Below are positions 1 to 7,983 of a stretch of DNA of 53,812 bases, one piece after another (within the stretch, counting starts at the first letter, position 1; each line of letters opens with the position of its first letter). The stretch is taken from assembly GCF_900111125.1 (NCBI RefSeq), contig NZ_FOGE01000028.1, positions 1-53,812 on the forward strand. The letters are read 5' to 3'. The notes beneath the pieces are model-generated. The model ran no database searches. It was not told the DNA's origin and saw only the letters and a list, made by a program, of their open reading frames with translations. The DNA is from Sphingobium sp. YR768 (lineage in GTDB: Bacteria > Pseudomonadota > Alphaproteobacteria > Sphingomonadales > Sphingomonadaceae). The translations under genes and the position numbers were made by a program.

Positions 1-80
1 GCATCGGATCGCTGCTCGATGCTTTCAGTCCCGCAGAATGCCGCAAATATCTCATCAATTCCGGATACGGATCAATCTGA
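1..80 (+). CDS. IS630-family transposase, C-terminal fragment
   Basis: An open frame enters from the left edge and ends at TGA 78-80. The 25 visible codons read as a C-terminus containing IGSLLDAFSPAECRKYL and ending in NSGYGSI. This matches the usual tail of IS630-type DDE transposases, which have a 'LLD-F-P-EC-NYF-N-AGY' pattern just before the stop. The catalytic residues lie outside the window. The terminal inverted repeat should fall just after the stop, so the right end of the element may run into the last codons of the minus-strand gene at 93. The family call rests on this short tail only. Confidence 0.7.
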   Translation, partial: IGSLLDAFSPAECRKYLINSGYGSI

Positions 81-92
81 TGTCATCCGACT

Positions 93-848
93 CTAAAGTT
101 CCAGCCCGATCAGCGTGCCGCTGCCGATGCGGTCGACATAGCGTTTGCCGTCAATTTCCAGCCAGTCGGGTGTGATTTCCAGCCGACGCCCTTTGATCGT
201 GGTGCGCAGATGTTCGACCGCGATGCGGTTGCGCGCCACGATCCGCAAGACGCACAGGCCATCGCCACGCGCGGCCATCATCGAATAGCGATCGCCACGC
301 AGCAGGAAGTGCCAGCCGCCATCGGTGGGCTTCCATTCATTGCCGTCGATCACCTGCATCGCATCACCATCCGGCGCGCCCAGCCGCACGCTGATGCGGG
401 TCGCGCCATTGGTCCGCCGGGGCGGCGCGAACATCAGGATCGGTTCGCCTTCCAGCGTGATCGGGATCGGCGTATCACGCAGCAGTCGCGATCCGCCGAC
501 GATCAGTTGCGGCAGCTCGGCCGAAAAGGGCAGGCGGTCGCGGGCGAAATGCCGCTGGCGCACCACCGGATTGGCGTGGAAACTATGCACCTGGGTCGCG
601 GTCAACCGCCCTTCCTCGACCAGTCCATGGCAGGTCGGGCACAGCAGCGTCGCCCCCGGCCCGTCGGGCAGCCCCAGATAGCGGTAAATCGTGACGCCGC
701 AGCGCACACAGGCAAAGCCACAGGCCTGCCGGATTTCCGCCCGCTTCTCAGCCGTCAGATCCGGCAGAGACGGCATCACTCGCAAGCCAACCATGGCGAC
801 ACCCCTTCGCGCGCCGCCCACACCTTTGTGGACGGTCGTTCCTGACAT
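93..848 (-). CDS. HNH-like zinc-binding protein, degenerate active site
   Basis: A 251-residue protein with two CxxC knuckles, CGFACVRCG near residue 43 and LLCPTCH near residue 69. This spacing occurs in a group of HNH-endonuclease-like proteins that begin 'CGFGCVxCGxAIYxYEH'. Here the stretch after the first knuckle reads IYRYLGLPDGPG, so the histidines expected between the two knuckles are absent. Nuclease activity is therefore doubtful. The remaining 170 residues look beta-rich and are not recognised. The start at 848 is supported by AGAGGA six bases upstream. The stop lies 13 bases from the stop of the converging transposase fragment, so the C-terminus may have been altered by IS insertion. 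Confidence 0.6.
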   Translation of the reverse strand: MSGTTVHKGVGGARRGVAMVGLRVMPSLPDLTAEKRAEIRQACGFACVRCGVTIYRYLGLPDGPGATLLCPTCHGLVEEGRLTATQVHSFHANPVVRQRHFARDRLPFSAELPQLIVGGSRLLRDTPIPITLEGEPILMFAPPRRTNGATRISVRLGAPDGDAMQVIDGNEWKPTDGGWHFLLRGDRYSMMAARGDGLCVLRIVARNRIAVEHLRTTIKGRRLEITPDWLEIDGKRYVDRIGSGTLIGLEL

Positions 849-1040
849 GGCGTCCTCTAGCGATGGTTGCTCGGCCGGCCCCCTTGGTTACCCTATCGTT
901 GAAATAAATCGGCCCAAGTCAAGGGGCTGGCGTAATTGTCTTACAGTGACGGCGAAAAAATGCAGGAAAAACACCGGCTGAGGCCGTTGTTTTTTAAAAC
1001 GGATAGCGAAAGACGGTGGCCCTTCGCACGGATGCCCACC

Positions 1041-1427
1041 CTATCGCTGGGGCAGCAGGTCAAGATTGCGGGCCGCCGCGATCGCCCGGATACGGTCCGG
1101 ACGCGGCATATTCTTGATTGCGATTTCGGCGATATCGCCGGCGCTGAACAGTTCGACATGGCCCACGCCGAACATCCGCTGCCCCAGACTCTGGGTTATC
1201 CGCACCGACCGGATGGAGGTGAGCGCGATCTCGGTCCGCTGCTTTGACAGCAGCCCCCGCTCCAGCAGCACCTCACGCTCACTCAGCGCCAGCCGCTCGC
1301 CCTTGTGCATCACCCACCATATCCCGATCGCGAGGATGCCGACGACCGACACCAGCAGCAGGATGAACAACAGGGGATGTGCGCGGAACATCGCGGGATG
1401 CTCGTCATACAGCCAGGTTTCGCTCAT
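1041..1427 (-). CDS. PH domain-containing small membrane protein (bPH2/YdbS-like)
   Basis: A 128-residue protein with a hydrophobic segment at about residues 18-40 (PLLFILLLVSVVGILAIGIW). A compact domain follows with the pattern 'ERLALSEREVLLERGLLSKQRTEI' then 'IRSVRITQSLGQRMFGVGHVEL'. That is the usual layout of bacterial PH-like (bPH_2, YdbS/YdbT) domains. Such proteins sit on the inner face of the cytoplasmic membrane, and their ligands are mostly unknown. Family members often have two membrane helices; only one clear segment is visible here. The start is well supported by AAGGAGG before the ATG. The gene stands alone between two oppositely organised neighbours. Confidence 0.72.
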   Translation of the reverse strand: MSETWLYDEHPAMFRAHPLLFILLLVSVVGILAIGIWWVMHKGERLALSEREVLLERGLLSKQRTEIALTSIRSVRITQSLGQRMFGVGHVELFSAGDIAEIAIKNMPRPDRIRAIAAARNLDLLPQR

Positions 1428-1551
1428 GCGGCCTCCTTCACCGGTCTTTGATCATGCTGCCCGGCCAGCGTCAAGGCGGCCATAACTGATCCAGGTTAAC
1501 GGAAAATTCGCGATACTCTGCCATGAAAGGCGCGACTTTCGGGGGCAAATA

Positions 1552-2100
1552 ATGGCACGCAGCCTATATGATGTGGGGGATCGCAACCCCGACCGGGACA
1601 ATCGCTGGCTCAATGACAGGCAGGAGAAGCCCGCCCGTGTCGTGCCCGCCGGCCTGGTGCTGGGCGCGCTGATCATAGCCGCTTTGGGGGTGATGCTGGT
1701 CAAGACGGTTCTGCCCTCTCCGGCCAGTGCCAGCGCACAGGATGCGCCGACGATGATCGCGGACCAGTTCGCGCTGTGCGACGATCCGAAGGGACAGGCC
1801 TGTGTCCTGGCCGCAGACAGCTATGCCTGGCGCGGGCATCTTTATCATCTGACCGGGATCAGCGTGCCCAGCCTGACCGGTGCCCGCTGCGCGCAAGAGG
1901 CCGACCTGGCCCGCCGATCCCGCATCACGCTCGCCGCGATGATGAATGGCGGCAACTTCGATGCCCGACCAGACCCTGCCGACAGAGACCCCGATGCGCG
2001 TCTGCTGATGCGCGATGGCGTGTCGCTGGGGACGCTGATGATCCTAAAAGGACAGGCCAGGGAGGCATCGGCTCAGCTCATAGACTGGTGCGCCGCCTGA
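1552..2100 (+). CDS. Membrane-anchored SNase-like (thermonuclease-fold) protein, probably inactive
   Basis: A 182-residue protein with a basic N-terminus of about 30 residues and one transmembrane helix near residues 31-52 (VPAGLVLGALIIAALGVMLV). An extracytoplasmic domain follows. Its core, 'AYAWRGHLYHLTGISVPSL' then a Cys and 'ARRSRITLAAMMNGG', follows the order of staphylococcal-nuclease-like domains ('D-D-G-D-T-L-R-RL-GIDAPEL...'). The catalytic Asp/Arg/Glu residues are not evident, so it may be a non-catalytic relative. A G-rich Shine-Dalgarno stretch lies ahead of the ATG. It converges on the L,D-transpeptidase gene. The domain call is by pattern only. Confidence 0.5.
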   Translation: MARSLYDVGDRNPDRDNRWLNDRQEKPARVVPAGLVLGALIIAALGVMLVKTVLPSPASASAQDAPTMIADQFALCDDPKGQACVLAADSYAWRGHLYHLTGISVPSLTGARCAQEADLARRSRITLAAMMNGGNFDARPDPADRDPDARLLMRDGVSLGTLMILKGQAREASAQLIDWCAA

Positions 2101-2115
2101 CGCGCCGCCGCCGGC

Positions 2116-2838
2116 TCAAGAGGCCGAGGCGTTGAGGAAAGGCTGCACGCGAATGGGCGGGAAGACCTCTTCCAGCGATTTGGTGTCGGGCATCACATAG
2201 ACATAGCCGCCCCTCTTCTGGAAGATCGGGCGCACCTTCGCCCCGTAAAAGGCCTTGGGCAGGTTGATGCAGCCAAAGGTGATGCGATTATCCTCGCTGG
2301 TGGGAGAGAGCATCCGTTCGACCCTGCGTTCCTTGGGGTTGCCGGGCGGGATCGTATGCAGGGCGACCGAGGTCGCATAATCGACCCACAATATTCTTTG
2401 CTTGCCCGCCGCCCAGCCGAATTTGGCGAGGAAGCGCCCGGCCGGCGTCGTCTTTTCCGCCGGGCCGATTTCCGCCAGATTCTTGGCTCCGATGCCCGGC
2501 GTTGCGTCATCCCCGGTCGCGATGCCGATCAGCACAGGCGCCGATCCCAGCGCCTTGCCCTTCGCATCGAACAGGAAGATGGCCGCCGCCTTCTTGTCGA
2601 TGATGGCATAGGGATAGCCGGCATTGTTGTGGGATGAGGCGATCCAGTCGATCATCCGGGTGGCATCGACTGAAGCCTGTGGATCAGGAATTTTCTGCGC
2701 CGGTTTCTTGGGCGCGCTCTTCGCCTGTTTCTGGGCCTTTTTTTTAGCGGTCGCGGCAACCGGCTTGTTGGCGCCGTGGGACGCGGCGACGGCGACATGC
2801 GGGGTGACGCTGGCCAGCGCCAGCAAAATGGGGATCAT
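2116..2838 (-). CDS. L,D-transpeptidase (YkuD domain), periplasmic
   Basis: A 240-residue protein with an N-terminal signal peptide (about residues 1-19) and a Lys/Pro/Ala-rich linker (residues 24-50, KPVAATAKKKAQKQ...). A YkuD domain follows. The catalytic cysteine is C190 in RITFGCINLP, and the partner histidine is probably H161 in VALHTIPPG. YkuD enzymes cross-link peptidoglycan stem peptides or attach proteins to meso-diaminopimelate. The usual SHGC motif is TFGC here, so Thr and Phe replace Ser and His, a variation seen in some divergent family members. Downstream of the conserved core the protein ends with PFLNASAS. It lies next to, and in the same direction as, a coiled-coil lipoprotein gene, a possible functional pair. 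Confidence 0.82.
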   Translation of the reverse strand: MIPILLALASVTPHVAVAASHGANKPVAATAKKKAQKQAKSAPKKPAQKIPDPQASVDATRMIDWIASSHNNAGYPYAIIDKKAAAIFLFDAKGKALGSAPVLIGIATGDDATPGIGAKNLAEIGPAEKTTPAGRFLAKFGWAAGKQRILWVDYATSVALHTIPPGNPKERRVERMLSPTSEDNRITFGCINLPKAFYGAKVRPIFQKRGGYVYVMPDTKSLEEVFPPIRVQPFLNASAS

Positions 2839-2944
2839 CTACAGCGACACTCGAAAGAGAGGGCAAAAAATCGGGCCGGCGCCAAGGGGGGAAGCGCCGG
2901 CCCGAAAGGCCGTGTGTTCGGTCAGCTCACGCCGCCCGGCAGGA

Positions 2945-3244
2945 TCAATTGCGTGCGCGCTTCTTCTGGGCTTCCTGCAACCGCTGTTCGACGCCATCGA
3001 CGCGGCCGTTGAGCTGGTCGATGCGCTGGCCATTATTCTGGGCCTGACCGGATGCCGACTGTGCTTCCGCCAGCGCCTGCTTCGCGGTGCCGTCCGTCGC
3101 CTGCAACCGGGAATCGAGCGCGTCGACGCGCTGGTTCACGGTCGCGACCTGTTCGCGCACAAAACCTTTGGTGGCGCAGCCCTGCAAGCCCAGCGATCCG
3201 ACGAGGATGGCAGCCAGCGGGACAATCTTGCTCATGGGGGGCAT
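2945..3244 (-). CDS. Small coiled-coil outer-membrane lipoprotein (Lpp-like)
   Basis: A 99-residue protein starting MPPMSK. It has a signal sequence and the lipobox LQGC with Cys at about residue 20. A continuous alpha-helical heptad region follows (VNQRVDALDSRL...IDQLNGRVDGVEQRLQEA), and the tail is very basic (KKRARN). This is the architecture of alanine-zipper or murein-lipoprotein-like proteins, which form trimeric coiled coils in the periplasm. The start at 3244 is chosen for the AGGAGA four to ten bases upstream; an in-frame ATG at codon 4 is an alternative. The longer open frame upstream has no signal peptide and is ignored. The next gene downstream is the L,D-transpeptidase. Confidence 0.78.
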   Translation of the reverse strand: MPPMSKIVPLAAILVGSLGLQGCATKGFVREQVATVNQRVDALDSRLQATDGTAKQALAEAQSASGQAQNNGQRIDQLNGRVDGVEQRLQEAQKKRARN

Positions 3245-3456
3245 CAAAATCTCCTTACCGTTACAAAAGCGTAACGCGTGAAGCCCACGACGGATGCATT
3301 CGACAATGCGATTCTGTCCGGCTGTGCATCCTGTCAGGTGAACCGACCAGGCGATTTTCGCACTGATTCGGCTATCGACAACCCACGGAAAACAGCCATT
3401 TTTCGCTTTCCTGAACCTTAGCTGCGCAGAAAAGCCATTGGCGATCATTCGTCGCG

Positions 3457-3969
3457 CTATCGCAACCGCCCGTCGTTTGCGGGCACCGCATTGGTTGCTA
3501 TGCGCAACCTCAAGGCCTCCAGAACATCGCCTGCGAGCCGCGCATAATCGGCGCAGGCCTGTTGCATCAAAATCTCGGCGTCATCGCCCCGCACTTGTCC
3601 AAAACATTGCCGATTCTGTCCGGCGCGCATCTGGCGCAGGCGCCCGCGCGCTTCGATGGCCAGCCCCAGTCTTGGTCCGGTGCGCCGCCATGCCTCCGCC
3701 GCGCAATAGATGCGGCGGCCGGGATGGATGCCCGGATCGCGCCCCGCCGCCATGCCAAGCCGGTCGATGCGCCCCGCCTCCACGATCAGGTCGGTCAGGA
3801 ACAGGTCCAGTTCGCGCAGCCCGTTGCCGATCAGCTTGGCGGGCATGGCGCTGCGTCGCCGCCCCGCCGCATCCGGGCAGGGGCAAAGCGACATGCCATT
3901 GGCCAGAAAGGCGGCGGCCCGCTCTATCCGTGCGACCTGCCCCGCAATCGGTGCGCAGCGGCCGCTCAT
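3457..3969 (-). CDS. Hypothetical protein, translationally adjacent to lepA
   Basis: A 170-residue protein of unknown function. Its ATG (3967-3969) lies four bases after the lepA stop, so it is probably co-transcribed with lepA and translationally coupled to it. The sequence is Ala/Arg-rich and predicted helical. It has a Cys pair in MSLCPCPD near residue 27 and a helical stretch LIGNGLRELDLFLTDLIVEA. No signal peptide or membrane segment is visible and no family is recognised. Extending the frame upstream would only read antisense-like sequence inside lepA, so the short start is preferred. Confidence 0.55.
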   Translation of the reverse strand: MSGRCAPIAGQVARIERAAAFLANGMSLCPCPDAAGRRRSAMPAKLIGNGLRELDLFLTDLIVEAGRIDRLGMAAGRDPGIHPGRRIYCAAEAWRRTGPRLGLAIEARGRLRQMRAGQNRQCFGQVRGDDAEILMQQACADYARLAGDVLEALRLRIATNAVPANDGRLR

Positions 3970-3973
3970 CGGA

Positions 3974-5782
3974 TCAGTTCTCGTCGCCCATCCGCAGCGC
4001 GGCGATGAAGGCCTCTTGCGGAATCTGGACGCTGCCATATTCGCGCATCCGCTTCTTGCCTTCCTTCTGCTTGTCCAGCAGCTTCTTCTTGCGGCTGATG
4101 TCGCCGCCATAGCATTTGGCGGTCACGTCCTTGCGCATCGCGGCGATGGTTTCGCGCGCGATCACCTTGCCGCCGATCGCCGCCTGAATCGGGATCTTGA
4201 AAAGATGGCGGGGGATTAGATCCTTCAACCGCTCGCACATGCCGCGCCCGCGCGATTCGGCGGTGCCGCGATGGACGATCATGCTCAGCGCGTCGACCGG
4301 CTCGGAATTGACCATGATGCTCATCTTGACCAGATCGCCCTCGCGATAGCCGATCTGGTGATAGTCGAAGCTGGCATAGCCCCGGCTGATCGACTTCAAC
4401 CGATCGTAGAAGTCGAACACCACTTCGTTGAGCGGCAGTTCGTAGGTCACCTGCGCGCGGCCGCCGACATAGGTCAGGTTCTTCTGGATGCCGCGCCGAT
4501 CCTGACAGAGTTTCAGGATCGAACCCAGATATTCGTCGGGGCAGTAGATGATCGCCTCGATCCACGGCTCCTCGATCTCGTCGATCTTGGTGGGGTCGGG
4601 CATGTCGGCCGGGTTGTGCAGTTCGATTTCACCCGCGCCATAGGTGAGCTGAATCTTGTACACCACCGACGGCGCGGTGGTGATCAGATCCAGATCATAT
4701 TCGCGGGTCAGACGCTCCTGAATGATCTCCAGATGCAGGAGGCCCAGGAAGCCACAGCGGAAGCCGAAGCCCAACGCGGCGCTGCTTTCCATTTCGAAGC
4801 TGAAGCTGGCGTCGTTCAGGCGCAGCTTGCTGATCGAATCTCGCAGCTTGTCGAAATCATTGGCATCGACCGGGAAAAGGCCGCAGAAGACCACCGGCTG
4901 CACTTCCTTGAAGCCCGGCAGCGGCGTCGTCGCACCATTCTTGACCGTGGTGATGGTGTCGCCGACGCGGGTCTGGGCAATTTCCTTGATCTGCGCGGTG
5001 ATGAAGCCGATCTCGCCGGCCGCCAGTTCGGGCAGTTGTTCGATCTTGGGCCGCATGCAGCCGACACGGTCGATCAGATGTTCGGTGCCGCCGATCATGA
5101 ACCTGATCGCCTGCCCCTTCTTGATGACGCCGTTGACGACGCGCACCAGAATGACGACGCCCAGATAGGGGTCGTACCAGCTATCCACCAGCATCGCTTC
5201 CAGCGGGGCGTTGCGGTCGCCCTTGGGCGGCGGGATCTTCTTGACCACGGCTTCTAGAATATCGTCGATGCCGATGCCGGACTTGGCGCTGGCCAGCACC
5301 GCTTCCGACGCATCGAGGCCGATCACATCCTCGATTTCCTTGCGCACCTTTTCCGGTTCTGCTGCGGGCAGGTCGATTTTGTTCAGGACCGGCACGATCT
5401 CATGATCATGTTCGATCGACTGATAGACGTTGGCGAGCGTCTGCGCTTCCACGCCCTGCGCCGCGTCCACCACCAGCAACGCGCCTTCACAGGCTGCGAG
5501 CGAACGCGACACTTCATAGGCGAAGTCGACATGGCCCGGCGTGTCCATGAGGTTCAGCTCATAGGTCTGGCCGTCTTTGGCGGTATAGTCGAGGCGCACG
5601 GTCTGCGCCTTGATGGTGATGCCGCGCTCCTTCTCGATATCCATATTATCGAGCACCTGCGCGCTCATCTCACGGTCGGTCAGGCCGCCGGTCCGCTGAA
5701 TCAGCCGGTCGGCCAGCGTGGACTTGCCATGGTCGATATGCGCGATGATGGAAAAATTACGGATATGGCTGAGATCGGTCAT
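3974..5782 (-). CDS. lepA: Elongation factor 4 (LepA GTPase)
   Basis: A 602-residue translational GTPase, the normal family length. The G1 motif is AHIDHGKST (about residues 14-22), G3 is DTPGHVDF and G4 is NKID. The characteristic C-terminal domain includes YGGDISRKKKLL and KKRMREYG. EF4 binds ribosomes and promotes back-translocation or relief of stalled complexes, and it associates with the cytoplasmic membrane under normal conditions. It heads a two-gene unit with the unknown gene at 3457-3969. It diverges from the CsgG-like gene at 5935 across about 150 bases that should hold both promoters. Confidence 0.97.
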   Translation of the reverse strand: MTDLSHIRNFSIIAHIDHGKSTLADRLIQRTGGLTDREMSAQVLDNMDIEKERGITIKAQTVRLDYTAKDGQTYELNLMDTPGHVDFAYEVSRSLAACEGALLVVDAAQGVEAQTLANVYQSIEHDHEIVPVLNKIDLPAAEPEKVRKEIEDVIGLDASEAVLASAKSGIGIDDILEAVVKKIPPPKGDRNAPLEAMLVDSWYDPYLGVVILVRVVNGVIKKGQAIRFMIGGTEHLIDRVGCMRPKIEQLPELAAGEIGFITAQIKEIAQTRVGDTITTVKNGATTPLPGFKEVQPVVFCGLFPVDANDFDKLRDSISKLRLNDASFSFEMESSAALGFGFRCGFLGLLHLEIIQERLTREYDLDLITTAPSVVYKIQLTYGAGEIELHNPADMPDPTKIDEIEEPWIEAIIYCPDEYLGSILKLCQDRRGIQKNLTYVGGRAQVTYELPLNEVVFDFYDRLKSISRGYASFDYHQIGYREGDLVKMSIMVNSEPVDALSMIVHRGTAESRGRGMCERLKDLIPRHLFKIPIQAAIGGKVIARETIAAMRKDVTAKCYGGDISRKKKLLDKQKEGKKRMREYGSVQIPQEAFIAALRMGDEN

Positions 5783-5934
5783 CGGCGCCCGATAGCAGCG
5801 ATTCTTCTCCCTGTCAGCAAGTCACCGCACGCCATGTAGGCAAGGTCAGGACGCTATGCTATGCCATCGCGTCCTTTGTGGGTCGCATCATAAATAAAAT
5901 GCTATCATATCAACCACATCAGAGGAATTGGGGC

Positions 5935-6747
5935 ATGTTGAAGACGGTTCCCGCGCTCGCCGCGTCGGTGGCGCTGATCGCAACGCCGCTGGCCGCAAGC
6001 GCACAGACGAACATGAGTTCATCCGGCCAGACGCATAAGGATGGCACCACCAAAGGCGCCTCCTCCGGCCGCCGCTCGCAGGAGCGCGCAACACAGGAAA
6101 TCCCCCACTGCACCCGCCGCATCGGCACGGTTGCGATCGTCGAGCCCGATAATCAATGGTGGCGCGAACTGAATCTGGGCAGCCCGGAAGCCATTTTGAA
6201 GGTCTTCATCCAGCAGTCGGGCTGTTTCACTATCGTCAATCGTGGCCGCGCCATGCAGAGCCGCGCGATGGAACGCGCCATGGCGGACTCGGGCGAGCTT
6301 CAGGCGGGATCGAATCTGGGCAAGGGTCAGGTCAAGACGGCCGACTATTATCTGGAGCCCGATATCGTTTCGTCCAACCGCAACAGCGGCGGCGGCGGCA
6401 TTGGCGGCGCGCTGGGCGGCATGCTGGGCGGCACCTTCGGCGCGATCGCGGGCGGCCTGAACATCAAGAAGAAGGAAGCCAACGTCACTCTGTCGATCGT
6501 TAACGCCCGCACGACCGAGGAAGAGGCGCTGACCGAAGGCTATGCCCGCAAGACCGACATCGGCTTTGGCGGTGGCGGCGGGGCCGGCTGGTGGGGCGGC
6601 TTTGCGGCGGCCGGTGGCGGCGGCTACCAGAATACCGAAATCGGCCAGGTGATCGTGCTGGCCTATCTGGACGCCTATACCAAGCTAGTGACCCAGTTGG
6701 GCGGCCTGCCCACCAATGCGGCAGCGGCAGCGCCCGTCGCGCAATAA
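5935..6747 (+). CDS. CsgG/HfaB-family secreted protein with glycine-zipper segment
   Basis: A 270-residue protein with a clear signal peptide (residues 1-24, cut after ASA). The mature part contains the CsgG-like core IGTVAIVEPDNQWW ... 'SPEAILKVFIQQSGCFTIVNRGR', ending in a repeated-acyl-like region. CsgG/HfaB proteins form outer-membrane secretion pores or holdfast anchors. Two points are unusual. There is no lipobox Cys at the cleavage site, although CsgG and HfaB are lipoproteins. The middle also carries a glycine-zipper hydrophobic run (GGALGGMLGGTFGAIAGG) and a second Gly-rich stretch (GGGGAGWWGG). The start at 5935 (MLKTV) is chosen for its signal peptide and the GAGG about ten bases upstream. 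No curli genes are nearby. Confidence 0.7.
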   Translation: MLKTVPALAASVALIATPLAASAQTNMSSSGQTHKDGTTKGASSGRRSQERATQEIPHCTRRIGTVAIVEPDNQWWRELNLGSPEAILKVFIQQSGCFTIVNRGRAMQSRAMERAMADSGELQAGSNLGKGQVKTADYYLEPDIVSSNRNSGGGGIGGALGGMLGGTFGAIAGGLNIKKKEANVTLSIVNARTTEEEALTEGYARKTDIGFGGGGGAGWWGGFAAAGGGGYQNTEIGQVIVLAYLDAYTKLVTQLGGLPTNAAAAAPVAQ

Positions 6748-6768
6748 GCGCATCGTGATTTGAGGAAG

Positions 6769-6800
6769 AGGCGCGCCGGCCATTGCGGGCGCGCCTTTTT
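6769..6800 (+). terminator. Intrinsic terminator after the CsgG-like gene
   Basis: A nine-base-pair GC-rich stem (AGGCGCGCC at 6769-6777 with GGCGCGCCT at 6788-6796) has a ten-base loop and is followed by T's to 6800. It overlaps the stop codon of the converging acyltransferase gene, so it probably serves mainly the plus-strand gene. Confidence 0.8.
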
Positions 6801-7843
6801 CATGTCCGGCTGGCGGCGGCCTTGTCGAGAGGGGCGCGGCCTTCGCGACGTCGCTTCCACCAGCCCAGGATCGCTTCCCCCACGGGCCGTTCGACCAGAT
6901 AGTGGATGGTCGTGCCCAACGTCAGCGCCACGGTGAAGGCGGTGGCAAAGCCGATCCACGGGCTGAGGCCCGCTCTGGCGCATTCCAGCATGATGACGAA
7001 GCCGACATGCTGGTGAATCAGGTAGAAGCTGTAGCTGATCCCGCCGAGCCAGACGAGCGGCCGGATGCTGATGAAGCGCAGATAGCCATGGATCAGCGCG
7101 ACATAGAGGGCGACCAGCACGCAGCCCATTACCGTCACGTCCCATGTCTCCATGGTCGCGATCGACGCCAGCGCCAGCAGCGCATAGGGCGCCTGCTGTT
7201 TAAGGCTGCGCTGCCCCTTCCACACCCGATAGGCCAGCATGCCGATCACGAAGAAGGGCGTGTAGCGCAGCACCAGCAGCATGATCAATCGTTCGGGCAT
7301 GTCGGGCCAGAACCAGTAGAGCCAGCGTAGCAGCAACCAGACCGCCAGCACCGGTTCCAGTCGGCGGAGGCCGATGAATTTCCAGATCGCGATCATGCAG
7401 AAATAGAAGGCGATCTCGACCGTCAGCGTCCAATAGGCGCCGTCCACCTCCGGCAGGAAGGCGAAGCCCTGCAACATGGTGAAATTGGCCAGAATCGCGA
7501 CCGGCCCGATCAGCAATTGCGTCGCCTGGGCCAGATATTCGATCGACAATGTCAGCAGCATCGCAACCAGATAGGCCGGATAGAGACGGGCGAAGCGGTT
7601 CACCACGAAATCGGCCACGGTGCGGATGCGATCCAGCGTGAAGAAGATCGCGAAGCCGGAAATGGTGAAGAAGAGCAGGACGCGATAATTGCCGCCGATG
7701 AAGCTGAACGGCACATGCGCGGCCTGCGGGAAGAGTTCGTGAAAGCGCGTGGAATAATGGAACAGCAGCACGCACAGCGCCCCGACACCCCGCAGCGCGT
7801 CCAGTTCCGTCAAGCGGCCATGATGAAGCGGCGTTCCAGTCAT
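6800..7843 (-). CDS. Acyltransferase 3 family membrane protein (OafA/YrhL-like)
   Basis: A 347-residue integral membrane protein with about ten hydrophobic segments. It begins with the family signature LTELDALRGVGALCVLLFHYS, including the conserved Arg and His, followed by 'FTISGFAIFF' and RFARLYPAYL. These enzymes move acyl groups (often acetyl) from the cytoplasm onto surface sugars, such as O-antigen or exopolysaccharide, or onto other extracellular acceptors. The substrate cannot be read from the sequence, and no polysaccharide genes lie nearby. The first ATG is accepted; it fits the family's short N-terminus. Confidence 0.85.
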   Translation of the reverse strand: MTGTPLHHGRLTELDALRGVGALCVLLFHYSTRFHELFPQAAHVPFSFIGGNYRVLLFFTISGFAIFFTLDRIRTVADFVVNRFARLYPAYLVAMLLTLSIEYLAQATQLLIGPVAILANFTMLQGFAFLPEVDGAYWTLTVEIAFYFCMIAIWKFIGLRRLEPVLAVWLLLRWLYWFWPDMPERLIMLLVLRYTPFFVIGMLAYRVWKGQRSLKQQAPYALLALASIATMETWDVTVMGCVLVALYVALIHGYLRFISIRPLVWLGGISYSFYLIHQHVGFVIMLECARAGLSPWIGFATAFTVALTLGTTIHYLVERPVGEAILGWWKRRREGRAPLDKAAASRT

Positions 7844-7983
7844 GCAGCCTTATAGCAACAGCGCAGCAACGAATCCGTTAAGATCGTAGTTAACCTAAGC
7901 GCGATTCACCGGTTTCTTTGCCGGTTTCGGTACCGAAACGCCGTCAGCGCCGCTTTTCCGTCAGCCAGACCGCCCTGTTTGCC

